Positions 8,281-17,606 of a stretch of DNA of 64,000 nucleotides are shown in pieces. Position 1 is the stretch's first letter. Each line of letters opens with the position of its first letter. The notes beneath the pieces were generated by a model. The model ran no database searches. It was not told the origin of the DNA and saw nothing but the letters and a program-made list of their open reading frames with translations. The position numbers and the translations under genes are program-made. Source of the stretch: Oscillospiraceae bacterium (GTDB taxonomy: Bacteria > Bacillota > Clostridia > Oscillospirales > Ruminococcaceae); the NCBI GenBank assembly GCA_017399765.1, contig JAFQBH010000033.1, positions 1 to 64,000 of the forward strand. The letters run 5' to 3'.

Positions 8281-8308
8281 GGCGCCCGCTTTGCGGGCGC
8301 TTTTTTAT
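8281..8308 (+). terminator. Terminator of the lipoprotein operon
   Basis: Hairpin GGCGCCCGC-TTT-GCGGGCGC followed by TTTTTTATTT just after the stop codon at 8274. Confidence 0.88.
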
Positions 8309-8331
8309 TTATATTATTAATATAATATTAA

Positions 8332-8360
8332 TTGAAAATCTCCGGGAAAAGTTATATAAT
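8332..8360 (+). promoter_or_regulatory. Sigma-A promoter of the gyrB-like gene
   Basis: TTGAAA (8332-8337), a 17-bp spacer and TATAAT (8355-8360), 33 bp before the start codon. Confidence 0.8.
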
Positions 8361-8392
8361 ATAACTTGGAATTTTATGTACCGGAGGAAAAA

Positions 8393-10375
8393 ATGGCAAA
8401 GAAACGCGAAGAATATACAAACGAAAGCATAAAGACATTAAACGGCGCCGAAAGGGTAAGAAAACGCCCTGCGGTAATTTTCGGTTCCGACGGAATCGAA
8501 GGCTGTGAACACGCCGCTTTCGAAATTATATCCAACTCCATCGACGAAGCAAGAGCGGGTTACGGCGAAAAAATAATCGTAACACGCTATAATGACGGTT
8601 CCACCGAGGTCGAAGACTTCGGCCGCGGATGCCCGGTTGATTGGAACAACAACGAACAGCGCTATAACTGGGAACTCCTTTTCTGCGAACTTTATGCGGG
8701 AGGAAAATATGAAAGCGCAGGGGATTATGAATTTTCCCTCGGTCTTAATGGTCTCGGCCTTTGCGCAACCCAATATTCCTCCGAATGGATGGATGCGGAA
8801 ATCTGCCGCGACGGTTTTATCTATAAGCTCCATTTTGAAAAAGGCGAAAACGTCGGCGGACTTACTAAAGAAGCTACAACAAAACGCAAAACCGGTTCAA
8901 AGATCCGCTGGAAACCGGACCACGAAGTTTTTACCGATACCGCAATTCCCCTTGAATGGTACCAGGAAGTTATAAAACGCCAGGCAGTAGTTAACACCGG
9001 AATAATTTTTGTCCTTCGTGACCAGAAACTTACCGGCGGATTCGAAACTTATGAATATGTTTATGAAAACGGAATAAGCGACTATGTCAAAGAAATCGCC
9101 GGGGAAGAAGCTGTCCTCACCGGAACCCAGTTCTGGCAGGGTGAAAGAACCGGACGCGACCGCGAGGATAAACCGGAATATAAAGTAAAAATGCAGATCG
9201 CCTGCTGCTTTTCCAACAAAGTAAAGGCAATCGAATATTACCATAACTCCAGCCACCTTGAACACGGCGGCTCTCCGGAAAAAGCGGTAAAATCCGCCTT
9301 TGTAAGCCAGATTGACGCATACCTCAAAGCAAACAACAAATATCTCAAAAACGAGAGCAAAATAAGCTTCCAGGACGTTGAGGACTGCCTTATCCTTGTT
9401 TCCTCCTCGTTCTCGAGCCAGACTTCTTACGAAAACCAGACAAAAAAGGCAATCACCAACAAATTTATCGCCGAAGCCATGACGGATTTCCTCAAGCACC
9501 AGCTTGAAGTTTTCTTCATCGAAAATCCGGACGATGCGGTAAGAGTTGCGGAACAGGTCCTTATCAACAAGCGCAGCCGCGAAAACGCAGAAAAGACCCG
9601 CCAGAATCTTAAAAAGAAACTTACCGCAACAATGGATATGACAAACCGGGTCCAGAAGTTTGTCGATTGCCGAACCAAAGATACAAGCCGCCGCGAAATT
9701 TATATCGTAGAGGGCGATTCCGCTCTCGGCGCATGTAAACAGGGAAGAGATTCCGAATTCCAGGCAATAATGCCCGTCCGCGGAAAGATACTCAACTGCC
9801 TCAAAGCGGACTACGACAAAATTTTCAAAAGCGACGTCATCACCGACCTTCTCAAAGTTCTCGGCTGCGGAGTTGAAGTAAAGAGCAAGGCAAACAAGGA
9901 ACTTTCCTCCTTCGATATCGAAAACCTTCGCTGGAACAAAGTTGTAATCTGCACCGATGCGGACGTTGACGGTTACCAGATACGCACCCTTATTCTTACA
10001 ATGCTCTATCGCCTTACTCCGACCCTTATCGAAGAAGGCTATGTCTATATCGCGGAATCTCCGCTTTATGAAATAACCTGCAAGGACGATACTTATTTTG
10101 CATATACAGAGGACGAAAAGACCCGCATTACCGAAAAACTCGGAAAAGCAAAATACAGCGTCCAGCGTTCAAAAGGTCTTGGTGAAAACGAACCGGATAT
10201 GATGTGGCTCACCACCATGAATCCGGAAACCCGCCGCCTTATCAAGGTAACTCCGAGCGAAGCTTTTGCAACTTCGGAAATGTTCGATCTTCTCCTCGGC
10301 GATAACCTTCAGGGAAGAAAAGATTTTATCGCAACAAACGGATATCTCTATCTCGACGATATGGATCTTTCCTAA
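8393..10375 (+). CDS. Divergent type IIA topoisomerase ATPase subunit (GyrB/ParE-like)
   Basis: 660 residues. The GHKL ATPase motifs are recognisable: EIISNSIDEARAG (Asn48), VEDFGRGCPVD (75-83) and GLNGLG (117-122). The TOPRIM metal-binding EGDSALG (about 439) with PVRGKIL and DADVDG (about 521), and the C-terminal QRSKGLGE block, are also present. The ATPase part departs from canonical GyrB: GLNGLG replaces the usual GGLHGVG, and LGLCATQYSSEW follows where VVNALS is expected. It is transcribed alone and no GyrA/ParC partner lies nearby, while normal gyrB-gyrA or parE-parC pairs are adjacent. It is therefore probably a second, lineage-specific topoisomerase subunit. ATG 8393 follows CGGAGG; an in-frame TTG at 8366 lacks a ribosome binding site. 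Confidence 0.82.
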   Translation: MAKKREEYTNESIKTLNGAERVRKRPAVIFGSDGIEGCEHAAFEIISNSIDEARAGYGEKIIVTRYNDGSTEVEDFGRGCPVDWNNNEQRYNWELLFCELYAGGKYESAGDYEFSLGLNGLGLCATQYSSEWMDAEICRDGFIYKLHFEKGENVGGLTKEATTKRKTGSKIRWKPDHEVFTDTAIPLEWYQEVIKRQAVVNTGIIFVLRDQKLTGGFETYEYVYENGISDYVKEIAGEEAVLTGTQFWQGERTGRDREDKPEYKVKMQIACCFSNKVKAIEYYHNSSHLEHGGSPEKAVKSAFVSQIDAYLKANNKYLKNESKISFQDVEDCLILVSSSFSSQTSYENQTKKAITNKFIAEAMTDFLKHQLEVFFIENPDDAVRVAEQVLINKRSRENAEKTRQNLKKKLTATMDMTNRVQKFVDCRTKDTSRREIYIVEGDSALGACKQGRDSEFQAIMPVRGKILNCLKADYDKIFKSDVITDLLKVLGCGVEVKSKANKELSSFDIENLRWNKVVICTDADVDGYQIRTLILTMLYRLTPTLIEEGYVYIAESPLYEITCKDDTYFAYTEDEKTRITEKLGKAKYSVQRSKGLGENEPDMMWLTTMNPETRRLIKVTPSEAFATSEMFDLLLGDNLQGRKDFIATNGYLYLDDMDLS

Positions 10376-10380
10376 AAAAA

Positions 10381-10525
10381 GGCTCCCTTGTGCAAAGGGA
10401 GCTGTCGCCGAAGGCGACTGAGGGATTGTAACCCCGTCCGGCTGAATTTATGCCGGAAATCCGAAAAAAGAATCCCTCCACCGTGCCATACGGCAACGGT
10501 TCCCCTCCCTTTAGGCAAGGGAGGC
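10381..10525. repeat. Interspersed imperfect palindromic repeat element (about 145 bp)
   Basis: The element begins GGCTCCCTTGTGCAAAGGGAGC and ends CCTCCCTTTAGGCAAGGGAGG. Inner arms GAGGGATT (10420-10427) and AATCCCTC (10471-10478) pair with each other. This architecture resembles non-coding palindromic elements repeated in the genomes of gut Clostridia. It fills the gyrB-like/priA gap, begins only a few bases after the gyrB-like stop, and may also act as that gene's terminator. Confidence 0.7.
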
Positions 10526-10547
10526 AAATTACGAAAGGGGCTTTGTT

Positions 10548-12986
10548 ATGTTCGCAAAAATAGCAATCGATAAAGCCGCTTTCGGCTTTGATAAACTTTT
10601 TGATTATTCCGTTCCGGCGGAATTTTCCGGAAAAATAAAACCCGGCTGTCGGGTAATGGTTCCTTTCGGCGCAGGCGGAAAAAAACGCCAGGGAATGGTA
10701 TTTTCCCTTTCGGAAGAACCGGAAGGCGACCCGAAAAAAATCAAGGAAATTGCTTTTCTTCTCGATGAAGAACCGGTAATTTCCGAAGAACTTACGGAAC
10801 TTGCAAAATATCTTGCGGTAACGACCTTTTGCCCGCTTTTCGAAGCGGTTAAGACAATGCTTCCTCCGGGGCTCAATTTCAAGCCGGTATATAAATATTT
10901 CGCAAACGGCGAATCCGAAAACGAAGAGGAACAGCGCATAATAAACTGGCTCCGCAAAAAGAAAAGCGGCGCCGAAGGAGAAAATATAAACAAGGCTTTC
11001 GGTTTTTCGGATTCGGCATTTATCGATTCCATGGCGGAAAAAGGACTTCTTCGAAAAGAAGAAAGCACAAAGCGTAAAATCGGTGACGAAACCGAAAAAA
11101 TGGTCCGCCTTTCCGAAAAAGAAGCCGAGCTAAATGAGCAGGGTTCATCGATGCTCAAAAAACCGACACCCAAACAAAAAGAAGTTCTTGAATTTCTTTC
11201 GGAAGTCGGTTCTGCCTGCGTTAAGGAAATAAGCTATTTCACCTCCGCAGGAAAAGCGGTTGTTGAAACTCTTGAGAAAAAAGGCATTCTCGAATTTTTT
11301 GAGCAGGAAACCTTCCGAAAACCGTATAAAGATAATTATAAAAGGATCGACCCGGAAAGCATAGTTCTTTCCGAAGAACAGCAAAATGCTTTTGACGGAA
11401 TTTCAAAACTCTGTGACAGCGAAAAATCCGAAACAGCCCTTCTTTTCGGCGTTACCGGAAGCGGAAAGACCCAGGTTTTTATTAAGCTCATACAAAGAGA
11501 AATCGAAAGAGGAAAACAGGTTATCCTGATGGTGCCGGAAATTTCCCTCACTCCCCAGATGATGACAAAGTTTTTCTCCTATTTCGGAGATTCCGTCGCG
11601 GTGGTACATTCCGCCCTTTCCGCAGGAGAAAGAATCGACGAATGGAAACGTATAGCTTCCGGAAAAGCAAGAATAATAATCGGAACCCGTTCCGCGGTTT
11701 TTGCTCCGGCAAAGGAACTCGGACTAATAATTATGGACGAGGAGCAGGAACAGAGCTATAAATCCGACCGCTCTCCCAGATTCCACGCAAGAGATGCCGC
11801 CGCTTTCCGCAGCAAAAAACTCGGAATACCCCTTCTTCTTGCTTCCGCAACACCTTCGATAGAAACTTTTTATAAAGCGAAAAAAGGCAAAATCGCCCTT
11901 TTTGAAATGACCGAAAGATACGGCGGCGCAAAGCTTCCGGAATCGGTCATAGTCGATATGAAAAACGAAATTCTTTCCGGAAGAACGGGCGTCCTGAGCG
12001 AAGTTCTTGCGGAAGATATCCAATATAATCTCGATAACGGACAGCAGTCCATTCTCCTTATGAACCGCAGAGGATATAACACCATAGCAAGATGTGCCGA
12101 ATGCGGTACAGTAAAAGAATGTCCGAGATGCAACATTCCGCTTATCTATCACCGGGCAAACGGAAGGCTTATGTGCCATTATTGCGGTCACAGCGAACCG
12201 ATGACCGTTAAATGCGATTCCTGCGGCAGTGAATACGTTATGTATTCCGGCTGCGGAACCCAGAAAGTTGAAGATGAAATTCAAGCGCAGTTCCCAAAAG
12301 CAAGAATCCTTCGGATGGATCTTGATACAACAATGGCGAAGTTCAGCCACGATAAACATTTTGCGGATTTTGCCGAAGGAAAATATGACATCATGGTCGG
12401 AACCCAGATGGTCGCAAAAGGTCTGGATTTCCCTAACGTAACGCTGGTTGGCGTTCTTGCGGCGGATATGAGCCTTTACGGCGGAGATTACCGGAGCTAT
12501 GAAAGAACGTTCAGCCTTCTGACCCAGGTCATCGGAAGATGCGGAAGAGCAAAGCTTTCCGGAAGGGCGTATATCCAGACCCATTCCCCGGAACACAGCG
12601 TTATCGAACGTTCCTGCGCCCAGGATTACAGAATGTTCTATGAGGACGAAATCATAAACCGAAAGGTTATGCTTTATCCGCCTTTTTGTTCAATGGGTTC
12701 CGTTCTCTTTTCCGGAACGAACGAAAAACAAACAAGGGAAGCAGCCGCCGCTTTTTCAAAACTTCTTGAAGAAAAGGTTGCGAAAACCGGAATTCCGATA
12801 AGGATTCTTGGTCCGACCCCTTCCCACGTTGCAAAAATTGCGGACAAATGGCGCTGGAAGCTTATTGTAAAATATCGCCCGGATATGGCTTTTTTTGAAA
12901 CCATGGGCGAAACTCTGAAAGAGTTTTCAAAAAATAAAGATTTTGTTAAAACCGAGGTCATGGCTGACCCCTATGATATAAATTAA
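10548..12986 (+). CDS. priA: Primosomal protein N', replication restart helicase PriA
   Basis: 812 residues. The N-terminal DNA-binding wing begins AKIAIDKAAFGFDKLFDYSVP, typical of PriA. The helicase core has Walker A GVTGSGKT (about 301), a DEEQ Walker B (about 396; most PriA proteins have DEEH), and motif V/VI in VGTQMVAKGLDFPNV and QVIGRCGRA. The inserted zinc-binding region carries paired cysteines (CAECG, CPRC, CHYCG, CDSCG). PriA reloads the replisome at stalled forks. ATG 10548 follows GAAAGGGG. It heads the priA-def-fmt-yugP-rsmB-rlmN run, an arrangement conserved in Firmicutes. Confidence 0.95.
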   Translation: MFAKIAIDKAAFGFDKLFDYSVPAEFSGKIKPGCRVMVPFGAGGKKRQGMVFSLSEEPEGDPKKIKEIAFLLDEEPVISEELTELAKYLAVTTFCPLFEAVKTMLPPGLNFKPVYKYFANGESENEEEQRIINWLRKKKSGAEGENINKAFGFSDSAFIDSMAEKGLLRKEESTKRKIGDETEKMVRLSEKEAELNEQGSSMLKKPTPKQKEVLEFLSEVGSACVKEISYFTSAGKAVVETLEKKGILEFFEQETFRKPYKDNYKRIDPESIVLSEEQQNAFDGISKLCDSEKSETALLFGVTGSGKTQVFIKLIQREIERGKQVILMVPEISLTPQMMTKFFSYFGDSVAVVHSALSAGERIDEWKRIASGKARIIIGTRSAVFAPAKELGLIIMDEEQEQSYKSDRSPRFHARDAAAFRSKKLGIPLLLASATPSIETFYKAKKGKIALFEMTERYGGAKLPESVIVDMKNEILSGRTGVLSEVLAEDIQYNLDNGQQSILLMNRRGYNTIARCAECGTVKECPRCNIPLIYHRANGRLMCHYCGHSEPMTVKCDSCGSEYVMYSGCGTQKVEDEIQAQFPKARILRMDLDTTMAKFSHDKHFADFAEGKYDIMVGTQMVAKGLDFPNVTLVGVLAADMSLYGGDYRSYERTFSLLTQVIGRCGRAKLSGRAYIQTHSPEHSVIERSCAQDYRMFYEDEIINRKVMLYPPFCSMGSVLFSGTNEKQTREAAAAFSKLLEEKVAKTGIPIRILGPTPSHVAKIADKWRWKLIVKYRPDMAFFETMGETLKEFSKNKDFVKTEVMADPYDIN

Positions 12987-13007
12987 GAGGAAAGGTGAAA
13001 AAATAAA

Positions 13008-13478
13008 ATGGCACTCAGAAATATAGTTAAAGACGGCGACCCGATTCTCAGAAAAGTTTGCCGCCCTGTTGAAAAATTTGACGAAAAACTCTGGACTCTT
13101 CTTGACGATATGGCGGAAACCATGCACGAAGCCGACGGCGTCGGAATTGCAGGTCCCCAGGTCGGAATTATGAGAAGAGTCTGCATCGTAGATTGCTATG
13201 ATGAAGACGGTGTGATCGAACTCATCAACCCGAAAATCGTTGCAACCGCGGGCGAACAGACCGGAAACGAAGGCTGCCTTTCCTTCCCGGGAAAATGGGG
13301 AACCGTTACAAGACCTCTTGCCGTAACAGTCCGCGCCCAGAACCGTTTCGGCGAAGAATTTGAAATAAGCGGAAGAGAGCTTAAAGCAAGAGCTTTCTGC
13401 CACGAAATCGATCACCTCAACGGCGTTTGCTTTGTTGACCTTGCAAAAGATATTACCATCGAAAAAGGTGAGGAATAA
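13008..13478 (+). CDS. def: Peptide deformylase
   Basis: 156 residues. It removes the formyl group from the N-terminal Met of new proteins. The three family motifs are present: GVGIAGPQVG (motif 1, with Gly where Ala is usual in GLAAPQVG), EGCLSFPG (motif 2, metal-ligand Cys) and CHEIDHLNG (motif 3, HEXXH about residue 131). It lies 21 nt after priA and 2 nt before fmt. This pairing with the gene that adds the formyl group is conserved. Confidence 0.96.
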   Translation: MALRNIVKDGDPILRKVCRPVEKFDEKLWTLLDDMAETMHEADGVGIAGPQVGIMRRVCIVDCYDEDGVIELINPKIVATAGEQTGNEGCLSFPGKWGTVTRPLAVTVRAQNRFGEEFEISGRELKARAFCHEIDHLNGVCFVDLAKDITIEKGEE

Positions 13479-13480
13479 TA

Positions 13481-14413
13481 ATGAAAGATATGCGAATCGT
13501 CTTTATGGGAACGCCGGATTTTGCCGCAGCGATTCTCAAAAGACTTATTGATACCGGAAGAAACGTGGTCGGCGTTTTTTCCCAGCCGGATAAACCCGTC
13601 GGCAGAAAGCAGATTATAATGCCCACCGCGACAAAAGTCGTTGCAATGGAACATAATATTCCCGTTTTCCAGCCCGCAAAACTCCGCGACGGCGAAGCTC
13701 TTAAGATTATGCAGGAGCTTAAACCGGATATCACCGTTGTTGCCGCTTACGGAAAGATCCTTCCGAAGGATATCCTCGACGTTGCTCCCCTCGGAAACGT
13801 AAACGTTCACGGAAGCCTTCTTCCGAAATACAGAGGTTCCGCTCCTATCCAGTGGTCCGTAATAAACGGCGATAAGGTTACCGGAATCACCACCATGTAT
13901 ATGGCGGAAGGAATGGATACCGGCGATATGATAATGAAGTTCGAACTTCCCATAGGCGAAGACGAAACCGCCGGAGAACTTTTTGACAGGATGGCGGAGC
14001 TTGGCGCAAAATCTATCGAAAAGACCCTTGAACTTTTTGATAACGGAGAAGTTAAGGCAGAACCCCAGAACGAGGAAGAAGCAACCTATGCTCCGATGCT
14101 CAAAAAGGAAATGGGCGAAATCGATTTCGGAAAAACCGCCGAAGAGATCCATAACCTTGTCCGCGGACTTAACCCCTGGCCCATGGCATATACCTTCCTT
14201 GACGGAAAATCCATAAAAATCCATGAAGCAAAAGCAGTAGAAGGTTTTTACGGGGAAGAAGGAACTCTTCTTGATGAAAAACGCTTCATCGTCGGAACAA
14301 AAAACGGCGCTGTTGAACTCATAACCGTTCAGCCCGAGGGAAAAAATAAAATGTCCGGTGCGGATTTTATCCGCGGAAGACGCCTTCTTAAAGGAACCAA
14401 ATTCGGAAAATAA
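13481..14413 (+). CDS. fmt: Methionyl-tRNA formyltransferase
   Basis: 310 residues. It formylates initiator Met-tRNA using 10-formyl-tetrahydrofolate. The N-terminal Rossmann domain begins MRIVFMGTPDFAAAILKRL. The signature VHGSLLPKYRGSAPIQW (about 109-125) and the catalytic Asp in EGMDTGDMI are present. The C-terminal domain carries RGLNPWPMAYT. ATG 13481 starts 2 nt after the def stop, with def's GGTGAGGA as ribosome binding site; a second in-frame ATG lies 9 nt further on. Confidence 0.96.
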   Translation: MKDMRIVFMGTPDFAAAILKRLIDTGRNVVGVFSQPDKPVGRKQIIMPTATKVVAMEHNIPVFQPAKLRDGEALKIMQELKPDITVVAAYGKILPKDILDVAPLGNVNVHGSLLPKYRGSAPIQWSVINGDKVTGITTMYMAEGMDTGDMIMKFELPIGEDETAGELFDRMAELGAKSIEKTLELFDNGEVKAEPQNEEEATYAPMLKKEMGEIDFGKTAEEIHNLVRGLNPWPMAYTFLDGKSIKIHEAKAVEGFYGEEGTLLDEKRFIVGTKNGAVELITVQPEGKNKMSGADFIRGRRLLKGTKFGK

Positions 14414-14430
14414 TAAAGAGGTGAACAGTA

Positions 14431-15123
14431 ATGTTTTACGGTTTTGATATTTATTATTTCATTTTGATTATTCCTGCGCTTCTGTTCGGCCTTTGGGCGC
14501 AAAGCCAGGTAAACACGAATTTTCAGAAATACAGCCAAATCGGAACCATGAGAGGAATGACCGGTGCGCAGGCGGCGGAATATATTCTTCAGCAGAACGG
14601 GATTTATGACGTACAGATCCGCCATGTTTCCGGACATCTTTCCGATAACTTCAACCCGAGAAACAAAACGGTAAATCTTTCCGACAGCGTTTATAACAGC
14701 ACTTCAATTGCCGCAATAGGCGTTGCCGCGCATGAAGCTGGTCACGCAGTCCAGCATGCGGTCAATTATGCACCGATAAGGATTCGCGAAATGATAATTC
14801 CGGTAACCCAGATAGGTTCCTGGCTCTATCTTCCGATAATCATGGTCGGTTTTCTCTTTTCTTCACAAACCCTTGTCAACGCAGGAATCCTCCTTTTTTC
14901 AACCCTTGCGATTTTCCAGCTTGTAACTCTTCCGGTGGAATTCGATGCTTCCGGAAGGGCGATAAGAACCCTTGAATCAAGCGGAATTCTTTATGGTGAA
15001 GAAATAACCGGAGCAAAAAGGGTGCTCAAAGCAGCAGCTCTTACCTATGTTGCGGCGCTTGTTTCTTCTCTTGCACAGCTTCTTCGTCTTATCCTTATTT
15101 TTGGCGGCAGAAGAAGAGATTGA
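14431..15123 (+). CDS. YugP-type membrane zinc metallopeptidase
   Basis: 230 residues. HEAGHAVQHA (about residues 103-112) is the HEXXH metal site. There is an N-terminal membrane segment (FDIYYFILIIPALLFGLWA), a central hydrophobic pair (about 115-165) and a C-terminal one (about 200-225). This matches the YugP family of neutral zinc peptidases, whose substrates are not known to me. GAGGTG ribosome binding site, 17 nt after fmt. Conserved presence in the fmt-rsmB interval is typical for Clostridia. Confidence 0.88.
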   Translation: MFYGFDIYYFILIIPALLFGLWAQSQVNTNFQKYSQIGTMRGMTGAQAAEYILQQNGIYDVQIRHVSGHLSDNFNPRNKTVNLSDSVYNSTSIAAIGVAAHEAGHAVQHAVNYAPIRIREMIIPVTQIGSWLYLPIIMVGFLFSSQTLVNAGILLFSTLAIFQLVTLPVEFDASGRAIRTLESSGILYGEEITGAKRVLKAAALTYVAALVSSLAQLLRLILIFGGRRRD

Positions 15124-15150
15124 TTTTTTAACAAAAAGGAGTTTTAACTT

Positions 15151-16467
15151 ATGGCAAACACAAGAACACTCGCAGTCAAGGCTCTTTTAAGAGTCGGCGA
15201 AGGCGGTTTTTCAAATATCGTGCTCGATGCGCTCCTTTCCGGTGCTCAGCTTGAGCACCGTGACAAGGCTTTTGTTTCGGCACTTTTCTACGGTGTTCTT
15301 GAACGCCGGATAACTCTTGATAAAATCATAAAAAAATATTCAAAAACACCCCTTGAGGAACTTGAACCCGCGGTTCTGGAATGTCTGCGAATCGGATTCT
15401 ATCAGCTTATCTATATGAATTCCGTTCCGGATATGGCCGCCGCCAACGAAACCGTTGAAGCAGTAAAACAGCTCGGCTGCGGAAAAGCTTCCGGCTATGT
15501 TAACGGAATACTTCGTTCCTTTATCCGCAACGGAAAACAGTTCGATTTTTCAAGAATGGATAAAATCGGCCGCCTTTCCGCGGAATATTCCGCACCGATC
15601 TGGCTTTGCAAAAAATGGTGCAATGAATACGGCGACGAAAAAACCGAAACAGCCCTTCGGGAATCCCTCGGTTCCGTTCCGATTTTTGCAAGAGTCAATA
15701 CACTTAAAACCAATGCGGAAGAACTTCTGAGCATGCTTGAGGAAGAAAACGTAAAAGCGGTGCTCGTTGAAGAGGTTCCGGACGCAATAAGAATATATTC
15801 CGCCGCGCCCCAAAGCACCAAAGCTTATAAAAAAGGTCTTTTCCATGTCCAGGATATTTCAAGCCAGCTTTGTGCAAAAGCTCTCGGTGCTCAAAAAGGA
15901 AAACTGGTGCTCGATGTGTGTTCCGCGCCCGGCGGAAAAACCTTTACCGTTGCCCAGCTTATGGAAAACGAAGGCGAAATCGTCGCCTGCGACCTTCACG
16001 TAAAACGCGTCGGTCTTATTAAAAACGGCGCGGAACGCCTTGGCTTGAAAATCGTTTCCGCAAGGACAAATGACGCAACGGTTTTTAATGAACTTATGGG
16101 AACTTTTGACAGAATCCTTTGTGATGTGCCCTGTTCCGGTCTTGGCGTAATCCGAAGAAAACCGGAAATCCGCTTCAAAGACCCTGCGGAAATCGCGGCT
16201 CTTCCGAAGATTCAATATAAAATCGCTTCCACTTCCGCAAAATATCTTGCAGAAGGCGGAACGATGATTTATTCCACCTGCACCCTTTCAAAAGAGGAAA
16301 ACGAACAGGTAGTAAAAAAACTTATTGAAGAAGACGGACTTGTTCCGGAAAAACTTCCGGAAGAACTCCAAAAATATTCAAAAGACGGCTATTCCGTAAC
16401 CCTTATGCCCGGAGAAATCAATTCCGACGGCTTCTATTTTGCAAAACTCAGAAAGGAAGTTAAATGA
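15151..16467 (+). CDS. rsmB: 16S rRNA (cytosine-967-C5)-methyltransferase RsmB
   Basis: 438 residues. Residues 1-140 form a NusB-like RNA-binding domain (TRTLAVKALLRVGEGG, FVSALFYGVLERRITLD). The C-terminal methyltransferase has the SAM motif DVCSAPGGKTFTVAQ. It also has both RNA m5C cysteines: DVPCSGLGVIRRKPEI (motif IV) and YSTCTLSKEENEQVV (motif VI). Its stop overlaps the rlmN start by 4 nt (ATGA), so the two rRNA methyltransferases are coupled. Confidence 0.95.
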   Translation: MANTRTLAVKALLRVGEGGFSNIVLDALLSGAQLEHRDKAFVSALFYGVLERRITLDKIIKKYSKTPLEELEPAVLECLRIGFYQLIYMNSVPDMAAANETVEAVKQLGCGKASGYVNGILRSFIRNGKQFDFSRMDKIGRLSAEYSAPIWLCKKWCNEYGDEKTETALRESLGSVPIFARVNTLKTNAEELLSMLEEENVKAVLVEEVPDAIRIYSAAPQSTKAYKKGLFHVQDISSQLCAKALGAQKGKLVLDVCSAPGGKTFTVAQLMENEGEIVACDLHVKRVGLIKNGAERLGLKIVSARTNDATVFNELMGTFDRILCDVPCSGLGVIRRKPEIRFKDPAEIAALPKIQYKIASTSAKYLAEGGTMIYSTCTLSKEENEQVVKKLIEEDGLVPEKLPEELQKYSKDGYSVTLMPGEINSDGFYFAKLRKEVK

Positions 16468-17528
16468 TGAAGGATCTGCGCTCGCTTACATACGAACAGC
16501 TCTGTGAAGAGGTAAAAGCCATGGGCCAGCCTTCTTTCCGCGCAAAACAGATCTATTCCTGGCTCCACGAAAAAAGGGTCACGGATTATTCGGAAATGAC
16601 AAACCTTCCTGCCGCTCTGCGCGAAAAACTTTCTGCAGAATATAATCTTTCAAAAGTTACCATTGAACGCAGACTTGTTTCAAAACTTGACGGAACTGTA
16701 AAGTATCTTTTCCGCCTTGAGGACGGCGAACACGTCGAAGGTGTAAGAATGTCCTATAAGCGCGGCGGAAGCCTTTGCATTTCCACCCAGTGCGGCTGCA
16801 GAATGGGCTGTACCTTCTGCGCTTCGACCCTTACCGGTCTTTGCAGGAACCTCACTCCTTCAGAAATGCTTTCCGAAGTTTATCTTGCCGCAAAAGATGC
16901 GGAAGAGCACGGCGAAAAAATCGCTTCCCTTGTTCTTATGGGAATCGGCGAACCTCTCGATAACTTCGATAACGTAATGGATTTCCTCACAATTCTTACA
17001 TCCGAAGGCGGTTTCAACCTCGGAATGAGGCATATTTCCCTTTCAACCTGCGGATTGGTCGATAAAATTTATAAACTTGCTGAAAGAAAGCTCCAGCTTA
17101 CTCTTTCCGTTTCGCTCCATGCGCCGAATGATGAGATTCGCAGAAGAACAATGCCCGTTGCAAAACGCTGGCCCATTGATGAACTCATAAAAGCCTGCCG
17201 TGATTATTTTGATATAACCGGACGCCGCATTTCCTTTGAATATGCGCTTATAGATGGGGTAAACGACCAGCCGGAACACGCAATGGAGCTTATAAAACTC
17301 CTTAAAGGAATGGGCGCCCACGTTAACCTTATTCCGGTCAACAAAGTCAACGAAACCGGATATAAACGCGGAAAGCGCGAATCTGTCGAAGCTTTTGCAA
17401 AACTTCTTAACGATAACGGACAGAACGCAACGATTCGCCGCGAACTCGGAAGCGATATCAACGCCGCCTGCGGTCAGCTCAGAAGAACGACCATAAAAAC
17501 CGAAAAAGGCGGAACTCTTTCAGAATAA
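16464..17528 (+). CDS. rlmN: Dual-specificity RNA methyltransferase RlmN (radical SAM)
   Basis: 354 residues. It makes 2-methyladenosine in 23S rRNA A2503 and tRNA A37. The iron-sulfur motif CGCRMGCTFC follows CISTQ (about residues 103-118). MGIGEPLDN is the SAM-binding GEP motif, and the second mechanistic cysteine is in the C-terminal DINAACGQLR. The N-terminal accessory domain (FRAKQIYSWLHEKRV) is present. The start overlaps rsmB; ATG 16467 is an equally possible start. Confidence 0.96.
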   Translation: MMKDLRSLTYEQLCEEVKAMGQPSFRAKQIYSWLHEKRVTDYSEMTNLPAALREKLSAEYNLSKVTIERRLVSKLDGTVKYLFRLEDGEHVEGVRMSYKRGGSLCISTQCGCRMGCTFCASTLTGLCRNLTPSEMLSEVYLAAKDAEEHGEKIASLVLMGIGEPLDNFDNVMDFLTILTSEGGFNLGMRHISLSTCGLVDKIYKLAERKLQLTLSVSLHAPNDEIRRRTMPVAKRWPIDELIKACRDYFDITGRRISFEYALIDGVNDQPEHAMELIKLLKGMGAHVNLIPVNKVNETGYKRGKRESVEAFAKLLNDNGQNATIRRELGSDINAACGQLRRTTIKTEKGGTLSE

Positions 17529-17531
17529 AAT

Positions 17532-17560
17532 TTGACATATAAAGCAATTAGATATACAAT
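17532..17560 (+). promoter_or_regulatory. Sigma-A promoter of the prpC/prkC unit
   Basis: TTGACA (17532-17537), a 17-bp spacer and TACAAT (17555-17560), upstream of the 61-residue ORF that precedes prpC. Confidence 0.8.
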
Positions 17561-17606
17561 AATCTAAATAGGTATCTTTTTCTTTTTTGAAAGGAGGCGG
17601 AAAGTT

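Noticed and set aside
10388..10573. 61-codon ORF in the gyrB-like/priA gap
   Set aside because: It runs through the palindromic repeat, has no ribosome binding site and overlaps the priA start.
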